The position numbers and the translations under genes were made by a program. This document shows, in pieces, positions 9,391 to 18,687 of a stretch of DNA of 64,000 bases. The notes under the pieces were generated by a model. It saw only the letters and a list, made by a program, of their open reading frames with translations. It was not told the origin of the DNA and ran no database searches. The DNA is taken from the NCBI GenBank assembly GCA_025964685.1, contig JAOPYG010000009.1:1-64000 (forward strand). Reading direction: 5' to 3'. The first letter of the stretch is position 1. Each line of letters opens with the position of its first letter. Source of the stretch: Actinoallomurus sp. Its GTDB lineage: Bacteria > Actinomycetota > Actinomycetes > Streptosporangiales > Streptosporangiaceae.

Positions 9391-10874
9391 ACGTCGCCCC
9401 GGAGAGTGGCGAGCGTCGGCCAGGCCGCCGCGGTGGCGTTCCGCACGGTGAGGAACGCCTCGTACGCGCCGGCGTACCGCGCGACGCGTGCGGGGTCGGG
9501 ATCGAAGACGTCGCCGGGCCTGATGTAGGCGTCGGCGGCCTCGCGTTCGCTCGCCGCCCGGCCGGTGGCCACCGCCGCGACCAGGAACGCGCCGCGGGCG
9601 CCGGCCTCGGCGTCCGCCGTGCGCACGACGGGGACGCCGGTGACGTCGGCGAGCATCCGCAGCCAGCTCGGGCTGGCCGAGCCTCCGCCGCTGACCCGCA
9701 GCTCGACCGGCCGCGCCCCTGAGGCGGCCATGCAGTCGCGGATCACCAGGCAGAGGCCCTCGAGCACGGCGCGGGCGAGGTGCTCGCGGTCGTGGTCGAT
9801 GGACAGCCCGAGGAACGACCCGCGCGCCCGCGAGTCGAGGAACGGCGCCCGCTCCCCCGCCGGCGACAGGTACGGCAGGAACACCAGGCCGTCCGCGCCC
9901 GGCGGGCAGCGGTCGGCCAGCGCGGACAGGGCGGCCGGGTCGTCGCCGAGGCCCAGCATCCGGCAGGCCCAGTCGATCACCTGGCCGCCGGCCAGCGTCG
10001 GGAACGCCCGCAGGTACCGCCCGCGGAGCGCCACGGTGAGCCCGGACGGGTCGCCGTCGAGCTGCGGCTCCTCCAGCACGATCTCGGTGCACAGCGTGGT
10101 GCCCAGGATGGTGCACGCCTGGCCGGGATCGATCGCGCCGACGCCGATCGCGGTGGAGGCCACGTCGTACGGCGCGAGCACCACGGGCGTGCCCTCGGCC
10201 AGCCCCAGCTCGCGTGCGGCGGAGGCGGTCAGCGGCGCGGCCCGCCGGTCGTCGCCGCGCAGGTCGGGCAGCAGTGGGCGGGCCCATTCCATGCCGTACA
10301 TGCCGAACAGCTCATCGGAGTAGCGGCGTTCGCGGATGTCCATGAAGGGCGCCGAGCCGTCCGACTCGTCGGCGGCCGGCCGGCCGGTGAGGCGCGCGAA
10401 GATCCAGCCACCGCAGGTCAGCGAGGCGGCGGAACGCGCCAGCCGGTCCGGGTCATGCTCGCGCAGCCAGCTCAGGATCGCGTTGGGCAGGCCGGCGAAG
10501 GTCAGCGAGCCGTTGAGCCGGAACGCCCGGTCCAGGACGCCGTCGCGGGACCATCGCTCGACGATCGACGCCGCCCGTCCGTCGTTCCACAGGATGGCCG
10601 GGCCGGTCGGCTCGCCCGCCGCGTCCACCAGCCAGCTCCCGTCGCCCTGCGCGGTCAGCGCCAGGTGGCTCACCGGTGCGTCGAGGCGTTCGAGCACGCG
10701 CCGCACACCGGCCGCGACGGCCTGCCAGACCTCGGTCAGGTCCTGCTCGGCGTGGCCGGGCGCCGGGCGGCGCACGGTGGTGTTCCGGCGTTCGACCACG
10801 AGCTCGGCGCCGTCATCGCCGTACCCCACCGCTTTGATCATCGTGGTACCCGCGTCCACGCAGATGACCGCCAT
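9387..10874 (-). CDS. FGGY-family carbohydrate kinase 1
   Basis: MAVICVDAGTTMIKAVGY..., LRVSGGGSASPSWLRMLADVTGVPV. Confidence 0.88.
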   Translation of the reverse strand: MAVICVDAGTTMIKAVGYGDDGAELVVERRNTTVRRPAPGHAEQDLTEVWQAVAAGVRRVLERLDAPVSHLALTAQGDGSWLVDAAGEPTGPAILWNDGRAASIVERWSRDGVLDRAFRLNGSLTFAGLPNAILSWLREHDPDRLARSAASLTCGGWIFARLTGRPAADESDGSAPFMDIRERRYSDELFGMYGMEWARPLLPDLRGDDRRAAPLTASAARELGLAEGTPVVLAPYDVASTAIGVGAIDPGQACTILGTTLCTEIVLEEPQLDGDPSGLTVALRGRYLRAFPTLAGGQVIDWACRMLGLGDDPAALSALADRCPPGADGLVFLPYLSPAGERAPFLDSRARGSFLGLSIDHDREHLARAVLEGLCLVIRDCMAASGARPVELRVSGGGSASPSWLRMLADVTGVPVVRTADAEAGARGAFLVAAVATGRAASEREAADAYIRPGDVFDPDPARVARYAGAYEAFLTVRNATAAAWPTLATLRGDV

Positions 10875-10895
10875 GGCTGTTTCCTTCCCCTCGTC

Positions 10896-12131
10896 TCATG
10901 CCCGGCCGTGGGAGGCGCGTGACCGCCGGGCCACCGCGTCGAGTGCCACCGCGAGCAGCAGCACCGCTCCGGTGACCATGTAGCGGTAGGAGGAGTCGAG
11001 GTTCAGCAGGGTGAGCCCGCTGGAGATCGACTGGATGACGACGATGCCGAACAGTGCGGCGAACGCGCTGCCGCGCCCGCCGAACAGGCTGGTGCCGCCG
11101 ATCACCACGGCGGCGATCGCGTTGAGGTTGACGTCGCCGCCGCCGCTGCTCTGGTTGGCCGCGGCCAGCCGGGCGGCGGCGAGCACTCCGCCGATCGCGG
11201 CGAGCGTGGTGCACAGCACGAACGCGGAGGTGTAGACCGCCTTCACGTTGATGCCCGCCCGGCGGGCCGCCTCGACGTTGCCGCCCACCGCGTAGACCGA
11301 CTTGCCGAACTTCGTGCGCGTCAGCACGTAGTGCGTCACCAGGACGAGCCCGAGGAACAGCACGAACATCCAGCCGACGCCGCGCGTGCGGCCCAGGTAC
11401 CAGACGGCCAGCCCGAGCCCGGCCAGCAGCGCGACGCTGCGCAGGAGCAGGCCGCGTGTCGAGGCCGCCGGCAGAGAGGCGCGGCGGCGCTCCCCGGCGC
11501 GCAGGTAACCGGTGACGAACAGCCCGGCCGCCGCGATCACGGCCAGCGCGTACGACAGCCCGGCGGGCATGAAGTCGAGCTGGGCGAAGGTGACCAGCCC
11601 GGAGTCGTACGGCAGGTTGATCGAGCCCGCGGCGCCGAGCACCCAGAGTTGCAGGCCGAGAAAGCCGAGCAGGCCGGCGAGCGTGATGACGAAGCTGGGC
11701 ACGCCGAGCCGGTTGAACACCTGGGCGTACAGCCAGCCGATCACCGCGGCGGTGACCACGGCGGCGGGTACGGCCAGCCAGGGCGACATGCCGTGGCCGA
11801 CGAAGAGGATGGCGGTGACCGCCGCGGCCATCCCGCTCAGCGAGCCGACCGACAGGTCGATCTGCCCCACCAGGAGCATGAACCCGACGCCGAGCGCGAT
11901 GACGCCGACCGGCACGCACTCCAGCGTGAGGTTGACCAGGTTGGTGCTGGACAGGAAGACGGGGTTGAGGATCTGCATGACCGTCCAGATCACCACCAGG
12001 CCGACCACGACCGGCAGGACGCCGAGGTCGCCGCCGCGGAAACGGCCGGCCAGGGCGCGCAGCCCGCCGGAGCCCTCCGGTACGTGGTTCTCGTGCTGGG
12101 TAGGTGGGGGCGCGGTGCCGAGGTCACTCAT
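10896..12131 (-). CDS. Sugar ABC transporter permease
   Basis: 411 aa, multiple TM segments, IGGTSLFGGRGSAFAALFGI permease signature. Confidence 0.9.
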   Translation of the reverse strand: MSDLGTAPPPTQHENHVPEGSGGLRALAGRFRGGDLGVLPVVVGLVVIWTVMQILNPVFLSSTNLVNLTLECVPVGVIALGVGFMLLVGQIDLSVGSLSGMAAAVTAILFVGHGMSPWLAVPAAVVTAAVIGWLYAQVFNRLGVPSFVITLAGLLGFLGLQLWVLGAAGSINLPYDSGLVTFAQLDFMPAGLSYALAVIAAAGLFVTGYLRAGERRRASLPAASTRGLLLRSVALLAGLGLAVWYLGRTRGVGWMFVLFLGLVLVTHYVLTRTKFGKSVYAVGGNVEAARRAGINVKAVYTSAFVLCTTLAAIGGVLAAARLAAANQSSGGGDVNLNAIAAVVIGGTSLFGGRGSAFAALFGIVVIQSISSGLTLLNLDSSYRYMVTGAVLLLAVALDAVARRSRASHGRA

Positions 12132-12942
12132 CGTCGGGTCCCTCCTTCGTGGCCGCGGTGGTGCGGCGGGCGCGCCTGGCGCGCCGGGTCACCGCGTTGT
12201 CGGCGGCGCCGGTGATGGCCGTGACGATCTGCTCCGAGGAGGTCTCGAGCGGGTCGAAGACCCCGTTGTTGCGGCCGAGGCGCAGCACGGCCACCGTGTC
12301 GGCGACCGCGAGCACGTCCGCCATGTTGTGGCTGATCATGATCACTCCGTGGCCGCGCTCGCGCAGGCGGTCGATCAGGTTGAGCACCTCGGCGGTCTGC
12401 GCCACGCCCAGCGCCGCGGTGGGCTCGTCGAGGATGACGACCTTCGGGTCACCGAGCAGGGAACGCGCGATCGCGACGGTCTGCCGCTGGCCGCCCGACA
12501 GCGCGGCGACCGGGATGCGCACCGTCGGGATCTTGGCCGAGAGCTGGTCGAGCAGCTCTCGGGAACGCACCTCCATGGCCACGTCGTTGAGCCGCAACGC
12601 GCGCAGCTCCCGGCCGAGGAAGAGGTTCTCGATCACGTTGAGGTTCTCGCAGAGCGCGAGGTCCTGGAAGACGGTGGCGATGCCGAGCTGCTGCGCCGCG
12701 GCCGGACTCGCGATGGTCACCGTCCTGGACTCGAACGTGATGGTTCCCGCGTCGGGCGGATAGACGCCGGACAGCACCTTGACCAGGGTGGACTTGCCGG
12801 CGCCGTTGTCACCTACGACGGCGACGACCTCGCCGGCCGCGACGTCGAGATTCACGTCGGTGAGCGCGGCGACGGCGCCGAAGGTCTTGCTGATACCCCG
12901 CAGTGACAGCAGCGTGGCCGGCTGGGAGGGCGATGGGGACAT
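12124..12942 (-). CDS. Sugar ABC transporter ATP-binding protein
   Basis: Walker A GDNGAGKST, LSGGQRQTVAIARSL, Walker B VVILDEPTAALG. Confidence 0.93.
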   Translation of the reverse strand: MSPSPSQPATLLSLRGISKTFGAVAALTDVNLDVAAGEVVAVVGDNGAGKSTLVKVLSGVYPPDAGTITFESRTVTIASPAAAQQLGIATVFQDLALCENLNVIENLFLGRELRALRLNDVAMEVRSRELLDQLSAKIPTVRIPVAALSGGQRQTVAIARSLLGDPKVVILDEPTAALGVAQTAEVLNLIDRLRERGHGVIMISHNMADVLAVADTVAVLRLGRNNGVFDPLETSSEQIVTAITGAADNAVTRRARRARRTTAATKEGPDDE

Positions 12943-13011
12943 GACGATCCTTCGTGGATACGGCCTTCTGGGTGGAGCCGCCGGCTCTTGGGGCCAGGGC
13001 CGGCGGAGCCG

Positions 13012-14085
13012 CTACTTGATGCCGAGCTTCGCGCAGGCCGCGGCGTACGTCTGGGTGCAGACGTCGGCGACCTTGAGGGCGCCGCCGGGACCGAGCAGCA
13101 CCGTGCCGATGTTCTGCTGGGTGACCACGGTCGGGGTGAAAAGCTGCGACGGCGTGTTGAACAGCGTGGTCTGCCCCGCGGGCGGCTTGTTCCGCAGGAA
13201 CTGGTCCGTAACGGTCGCCGCCGCCTCCGCGACGATCTTGATCGGCTTGGAGATGGTGTTGTACTGGTCACCGGCGATGATCCGCTGCGCCGCGGCGAGC
13301 TCGGCGTCGTTTCCGGTCACCGGTGGCACGGGGTTGGTGCCGGCCGCTTTGAACGCCGCGATCGCGCCGCCGCCGGTGCCGTCGTTGGCGGCGACCACTC
13401 CGGCGATCTGACCGCCGAACTTGCTGATCTGCCCGCTCACCCAGTCCTGTGCCTTGGCCGGCTCCCAGCCGGGGGTGTCGTACTCGGCGAGCAGCTTGAG
13501 CCCGCTGGTGTCGACGGAGCTGTGGATGCCCTTCTTGATGAGGCCGGCCGCGGCGTCCGTCGGCGAGCCGTTGACCTCCAGGATGCCGCCCTTGGCCTTC
13601 TTCTCCTTGAGGTGGTCGACGAGCGACTGGGCGATCAGCGCGCCGATCTTCTGGTTGTCGAACGAGATGTAGTAGTCGGCCTTGGTCGCCGGGATCGGCC
13701 GGTCGTAGGCGATCACCGCCACCTTCTGCGACTGCGCGTTGCGCACGATCGATGCGGCCGCCGCGGAGTCCACCGGGTCGATGACGATGGCCTTGACGCC
13801 CTGGGCCAGCACGGAGCTGGCCTGCTGCTGCTGCTTCGCGGCGTCGGCACCGGCGTTCTGGTAGAGCACCGTGCATCCCGGGCAGAGCTGCTTCATCTTG
13901 GCCTTGAACAGCGGCGCGTCGTACAGCTCGTAGCGGGTCGAGGCGATGTCCGGCATCAGGAAAGCGATCTTGGCGTTCTCGGCGCCGCCGGTGCCACCTG
14001 AGCCACCGGACGAGCAGGCCGTGAGCGCGGTGAGGGCGACCAGGGCGGCCGCGGCGGCGGCCGTTCTGGGCAGGTGCTTCTTCAC
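13012..14085 (-). CDS. Sugar ABC transporter substrate-binding lipoprotein
   Basis: Lipobox LTACSSGG; periplasmic-binding-protein fold sequence; GTG start at 14085 with GGAGG RBS. Confidence 0.9.
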   Translation of the reverse strand: MKKHLPRTAAAAAALVALTALTACSSGGSGGTGGAENAKIAFLMPDIASTRYELYDAPLFKAKMKQLCPGCTVLYQNAGADAAKQQQQASSVLAQGVKAIVIDPVDSAAAASIVRNAQSQKVAVIAYDRPIPATKADYYISFDNQKIGALIAQSLVDHLKEKKAKGGILEVNGSPTDAAAGLIKKGIHSSVDTSGLKLLAEYDTPGWEPAKAQDWVSGQISKFGGQIAGVVAANDGTGGGAIAAFKAAGTNPVPPVTGNDAELAAAQRIIAGDQYNTISKPIKIVAEAAATVTDQFLRNKPPAGQTTLFNTPSQLFTPTVVTQQNIGTVLLGPGGALKVADVCTQTYAAACAKLGIK

Positions 14086-14355
14086 GTTGTCCTCCAGTGA
14101 AGGGGGGGCGAGGAGGCAGGGCGGCCATCGGGTCACCGCCTGACGTGAAGAACAGAACACCCAGAGCCCGAAGCGTGTCAACAATTTGCGCGCATTTAAC
14201 AGGAGATCGCGTTAACTCGTGTTAAGAAGCGTCGCCCCTCAACAGCGCACCACCAGGGCGCACACCGCTCCAACTGGGCTGTTACCGCATCAACCGGTGT
14301 ATGTTACTTTCCACGCCAACATCACATCGAGGCGCACACGGGGGAAGGAGCCCAG

Positions 14356-15174
14356 GTGGCAGAGGACGCGACGGCGCCGGCCGCGAGCGACGGCGCGGGC
14401 TCGCGGGACCGCCGGGAGAAGATCCGCCAGCGCGTGGCGGAGGACGGGTTCGTCCAGATCAAAGCCCTCGCCGAGACGCACGACGTGAGCGTGATGACCA
14501 TCCACCGCGATCTCGACGTCCTGCAGAGCAAGGGCTGGCTGCGCAAGATCCGCGGCGGGGCCACCGCACAGCCGTCCGCGATCTACCACGGCGACGTACG
14601 CCACCGCCTCCAGTCGATGGCCGACGCGAAGCGGCAGCTCGCCGACACCGCCGTCGGTCTCGTCTCCCCCGGCGCATCGATCATGATCGACGAGAGCACC
14701 ACCGGCCTGTCGGTCGCCGAGCTGCTGCCTGCGCACGGCCCGCTCACCGTGATCACGAACTTCCTGGCCGCGGTCAACCTGCTGGCCGGCAAGCCCGGCA
14801 TCGACCTCATCACGCTCGGCGGCGCGTACTACCCGGCCTACGACGCCTTCCTCGGTCTGCGCACCTGCGAGGCCATCCGGTCACTCCACGCCGACGTGCT
14901 CTTCATGTCCACGACCGCGATCACCAACGGCCACTGCTATCACCAGTCGCAGGAGACGGTCGCGGTCAAGCGGGCGCTGATGGACTCCGCCGACCGGCGC
15001 GTGCTGCTGGTGGACCACAGCAAGTTCGCCAAGAACGGCCTGCACCAGCTCGCCCCGCTGACCGCCTTCGACCTGGTCGTCGTGGACGCGGGCACCCCGG
15101 AGGACGAGCTGGCGGCCCTGCGTACGCGCGGCGTCCCTCTGTACGTCGCCGGCTCGGACGCGCCTCTGCCCTAG
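14356..15174 (+). CDS. DeoR/GlpR family transcriptional regulator
   Basis: N-terminal HTH (VQIKALAETHDVSVMTIHRDLDVLQSKGWLRKIRGGA) and DeoR sensor domain; divergent from ABC operon. Confidence 0.9.
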   Translation: MAEDATAPAASDGAGSRDRREKIRQRVAEDGFVQIKALAETHDVSVMTIHRDLDVLQSKGWLRKIRGGATAQPSAIYHGDVRHRLQSMADAKRQLADTAVGLVSPGASIMIDESTTGLSVAELLPAHGPLTVITNFLAAVNLLAGKPGIDLITLGGAYYPAYDAFLGLRTCEAIRSLHADVLFMSTTAITNGHCYHQSQETVAVKRALMDSADRRVLLVDHSKFAKNGLHQLAPLTAFDLVVVDAGTPEDELAALRTRGVPLYVAGSDAPLP

Positions 15175-15677
15175 TCGTCGTCCTTGTCGTCGTCCTTGTC
15201 CTTGTCCTTCTCGGCGAGCTCCTCGACCGCGACCGCCACGCTGATGACCAGCGGGACGTCGGGGTGGTCGATCTCGATGCCGTAGCTCTCCCGGATGCGG
15301 AACCACTTGCGAGAGGTCCGCGCGACCACACCCTCCTCGCTCTCGATCTCGTAGTTCTTCTCGATGATGTCGCCGGTCGCCGTCCACTCCTGCCCGTCGG
15401 CGAGCTCGATCGTCATCCGGTGACGGAGCGGGCTGATCAGCTTCTTGCGAACCTTGGCCACCGCGTCACCGTCGCGCGCGACGACCATCGTGTCGCGGAC
15501 ACTGATCATCTTCTTCTTGATGACGGTGAGGACCTCGCCTCCGGCGTCCTTGAGCTCGAAGGTCTGCCGCAGCCGCAACGCCTTCCCGTCGACCAGGAAG
15601 GCGCGCTGCCCCGTCTCGTCCTCGATCCAGTAGTCCTCGCCGATAGCGAACATGCGTTCGCGCATCATGAATTTCAT
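15171..15677 (-). CDS. LURP-one-related/scramblase-like family protein
   Basis: MKFMMRERMFAIGEDYWIEDETGQRAFLVDGKALRLRQTFELKD; acidic/basic low-complexity C-terminus. Confidence 0.85.
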   Translation of the reverse strand: MKFMMRERMFAIGEDYWIEDETGQRAFLVDGKALRLRQTFELKDAGGEVLTVIKKKMISVRDTMVVARDGDAVAKVRKKLISPLRHRMTIELADGQEWTATGDIIEKNYEIESEEGVVARTSRKWFRIRESYGIEIDHPDVPLVISVAVAVEELAEKDKDKDDDKDDD

Positions 15678-15767
15678 GCCGTCTCCTCGATCCGCTCATC
15701 GCCGACGAGACCAGGATGGCAGCAAAAGCAGGCGCCGCTTTTGAGCGTCACCGGGAGTGAGGATTCG

Positions 15768-15805
15768 GTAACACCCTTTTTGTCCGGATGACACTGATCG
15801 GTAAT
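15768..15805 (+). promoter_or_regulatory. Candidate GlnR-type operator upstream of Nit1C operon
   Basis: GTAAC-n6-TTTGT-n6-GACAC-n6-GTAAT: four 5-mers at exact 6-nt spacing; GACAC-n6-GTAAT differs from GnnAC-n6-GnAAC at one base. Confidence 0.35.
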
Positions 15806-15887
15806 GGCCGCTCGCTGAAGTAGGGGTCACTCGCACCCGACGGCGAGGTGGCAGCGGCGACCTCGGCGTCCTCGTCAGGAGGACCTC

Positions 15888-15992
15888 ATGCCTGAGCCGT
15901 ACTCTCCCACGCGCGAGCCGGGCGGTGAAAGCCGGCGCGGCCGCTCCCCCGCCACCGCGGCCCCACGCCGCGGGAACGGAGCCCAGCGGTGA
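15888..15992 (+). CDS. 34-aa leader ORF of Nit1C operon (MPEPYSPTREPGGESRRGRSPATAAPRRGNGAQR)
   Basis: AGGAGG RBS 5 nt before ATG; TGA overlaps GTG start of next gene (GTGA). Confidence 0.4.
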   Translation: MPEPYSPTREPGGESRRGRSPATAAPRRGNGAQR

Positions 15993-17302
15993 GCGCGCCC
16001 CGTCTCGCGGGCGCCCACCACCCGGTGGCCGTGGTCGGCGGCGGCCAGGCCGGGCTGTCGATCAGCTACTGTCTCCGCGAGCGCGGCATCGAGCACGTCG
16101 TCGTCGAGGCCGGCCGGGTCGCGGGCGAATGGCGTGAGCGCCGCTGGGACACCTTCTGCCTGGTCACCCCGAACTGGCAGTGCAAGCTGCCCGGCTTCCC
16201 CTATCGCGGACCCGATCCCGACGGGTTCATGGTCCGCGACGAGATCGTGCGGTACCTCGAGGACTATGTGGCGTTCGTCCGGCCACCGCTGGTCGAGGAG
16301 GTGTCCGTCACCGCGCTCCGGCGCGCCGCGGACGGGGTCTTCCACCTGAGGACCACCGACGGCGACTTCACCGCCGACCAGGTCGTGGTCGCCACCGGCC
16401 CGTACCACCTGCCTTCGGTGCCGCGGATGGCCGAGCGTCTGCCCCCGGACGTCGAACAGGTCCACTCCTCGCGCTACCGCGGTCCCGGCCGGCTGCCCGA
16501 CGGCGGCGTGCTGGTGGTCGGCACCGGCCAGTCCGGCTGCCAGATCGCCGAGGACCTCCATCTGGCCGGCCGCCAGGTCCATCTGGCGGTCGGCGGCGCG
16601 CCGCGCGTGGCCCGTTTCTACCGGGGCCGCGACTGCGTGGCCTGGCTGGACGAAATGGGGCACTACGCCAAGAGCATTGAGGACTTCGATGACGCCGGCG
16701 CGGTACGGATGCGGGTCAACCACTACGTCACCGGCCGGGACGGCGGGCGCGACATCGACCTGCGGGCCTTCGCCCGTGACGGCATGCGGTTGTACGGGCG
16801 GCTGACCGACGTCACCGGCACCGGGCTGGAGTTCGCCGACGACCTCAAGGTGAACCTCGACCGGGCCGACGCGGTGGCCGAGGGGATCAAGGACGCCATC
16901 GACGCCCACATCGAGGCGAACCGCATCACCGCGCCCCACCAGGCGCGGTACGTGCCGGTCTGGGAGCCGGACGAGCAGCCGGAGTCCCTGGACCTGTCCA
17001 CGGCGGGCATCACCTCGGTGGTCTGGGCGACCGGTTTCGTGCGCGACCACCGGTGGATCGAGATCCCCGTCTTCGACGGCCGCGGCTACCCGATGCACTG
17101 GCGCGGCGCCACCGGCTGTCCCGGCCTGTACTTCCTCGGGCTGCCCTGGCAGTACTCCTGGGGCTCCGGCCGGTTCGAGGCGGTGGGCCGCGACGCGGAG
17201 TTCCTCGCCGCGCACATCGACGCCTCGCGCCGCTTCGCCGACGTGTGCGGCACCCTCACCGGCGCGCCCACCGAGCTCACCGCCGCCCTCCCGATCGGCT
17301 GA
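15989..17302 (+). CDS. MSMEG_0569-family flavin-dependent oxidoreductase
   Basis: VAVVGGGQAGLSISYCL and VLVVGTGQSGCQIAEDL dinucleotide folds; position within Nit1C cluster. Confidence 0.88.
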   Translation: MSAPRLAGAHHPVAVVGGGQAGLSISYCLRERGIEHVVVEAGRVAGEWRERRWDTFCLVTPNWQCKLPGFPYRGPDPDGFMVRDEIVRYLEDYVAFVRPPLVEEVSVTALRRAADGVFHLRTTDGDFTADQVVVATGPYHLPSVPRMAERLPPDVEQVHSSRYRGPGRLPDGGVLVVGTGQSGCQIAEDLHLAGRQVHLAVGGAPRVARFYRGRDCVAWLDEMGHYAKSIEDFDDAGAVRMRVNHYVTGRDGGRDIDLRAFARDGMRLYGRLTDVTGTGLEFADDLKVNLDRADAVAEGIKDAIDAHIEANRITAPHQARYVPVWEPDEQPESLDLSTAGITSVVWATGFVRDHRWIEIPVFDGRGYPMHWRGATGCPGLYFLGLPWQYSWGSGRFEAVGRDAEFLAAHIDASRRFADVCGTLTGAPTELTAALPIG

Positions 17303-17316
17303 GGCAGGTCACGGAC

Positions 17317-18132
17317 ATGGTCTTCGACGCCCACCGCCACATCGGCGCGCTGCCCGCGTACCCCTTCTACGGCGGTCCCCCGGTCAGTCCCGACACCACC
17401 GCGCGCGCCACGGTCAAGCAGCTGATCGCCGACCTCGACGCCGAGGGCACCGGACGCGCTCTGGTGATCCCGAACTACGGCGTGCCGGATCCGGACATCG
17501 CCTTCTCCTTCAACGAGCTCGCCGTCGAGGCGGCGCAGTCCGATGACCGGATCCGCGCCGGCCTGTGGGTGTCGCCCCGCCCCGAGGACGAGGACCGGAC
17601 CGAGCGGGCCCTCACGCTGGCCGCCGAGGAGGGCGTACGGGCCCTGAAGCTGAGCTTCCTGCTGGGCGGCCGCGCCACCGACCCCACCTGCCGGCCACTG
17701 CTCGACCGGGTCTTCGACACGGCAGAGCGCCTGGGCCTGGTCGTCCACGTCCACACCTCGCCCGGAGCCGCCTCGGACATCGACGAGGTCGGCAACCTGG
17801 TCGAGTGGTACGCGGACCGGGTCCGCGTGCACCTGGTGCACTTCGGCGGCGGCATGAGCGGCCACATCAAACTCGCCGGCTCACGGTTCTTCGACTGGAT
17901 CGCGGCCGGCAAGCAGGTCTACACCGACCTGTCCTGGGCGATCGGCTTCGCCCCGTACTGGCTGGCGCGGGAGGTCGAACGCCGCGGCGCCGGCCACGAC
18001 CGGATCCTGTTCGCCAGCGACCAGCCGTGGGGTGACTTCGCGGGCGAACACGCCCGGATGACCGCCGCGGCCGGCGGGGGCGAGCTCGCCGAGCTCGTCT
18101 TCCACGGCACCTTCACCGCCCTCTACGACTGA
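17317..18132 (+). CDS. Amidohydrolase family protein
   Basis: MVFDAHRHIGALPAYPFYGG; LVVHVHTSPG; FASDQPWGD metal-dependent hydrolase motifs. Confidence 0.82.
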   Translation: MVFDAHRHIGALPAYPFYGGPPVSPDTTARATVKQLIADLDAEGTGRALVIPNYGVPDPDIAFSFNELAVEAAQSDDRIRAGLWVSPRPEDEDRTERALTLAAEEGVRALKLSFLLGGRATDPTCRPLLDRVFDTAERLGLVVHVHTSPGAASDIDEVGNLVEWYADRVRVHLVHFGGGMSGHIKLAGSRFFDWIAAGKQVYTDLSWAIGFAPYWLAREVERRGAGHDRILFASDQPWGDFAGEHARMTAAAGGGELAELVFHGTFTALYD

Positions 18133-18156
18133 CCCGACCCCGAGAAAGGAAGAACG

Positions 18157-18678
18157 ATGTCCGAAACCGCCGAGCTGACCGACGTCGAGACCAAGAGCAT
18201 GGACGAGATCCCCCATCCGTCCCTGCCCGAGGGCTCCAGCATCTACGGGTCGACCAAGGTCTTCCCCGACTACAAGGCCGAGGACGGCGAGACGTACTTC
18301 ACCCTCGTCCACGGCATCGCGCACGAGTCGTCGGTGTCCTTCGTCGCCGTCCTGCAGGCCACCCGAGCCCTGCGCAAGGGGTTCGAAACCGCCATCTACT
18401 TCTACGGCCCCGGTTCGCTCAACTGCCTGGCCACGCGCGGCTTCCCGACCACCGGCAACTCCGCGTTCCCCGGGGAGCACAACATCAACAACCAGCTGAA
18501 GACCTTCATCGCCGAGGGCGGCAAGGTCTACTGCTGCCGGTTCGGCCTGTCCCTGCACGGCGCCCGCGAGGAGGACCTCATCGAGGGCGTGATCCCCACC
18601 CATCCGCTGGACGTCCAGGACGCGCTGATCCACTACGCGCGCAAGGGCGCCATCATCAACTCCACCTACCAGTTGTAA
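18157..18678 (+). CDS. MSMEG_0572/Sll0783-family nitrogen-starvation response protein
   Basis: YGSTKVFPDYKAEDGETYFTLVHGIAHESSVSFVAVLQATRALRKGFE...; cluster context. Confidence 0.88.
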   Translation: MSETAELTDVETKSMDEIPHPSLPEGSSIYGSTKVFPDYKAEDGETYFTLVHGIAHESSVSFVAVLQATRALRKGFETAIYFYGPGSLNCLATRGFPTTGNSAFPGEHNINNQLKTFIAEGGKVYCCRFGLSLHGAREEDLIEGVIPTHPLDVQDALIHYARKGAIINSTYQL

Positions 18679-18687
18679 GGGGGTGCC

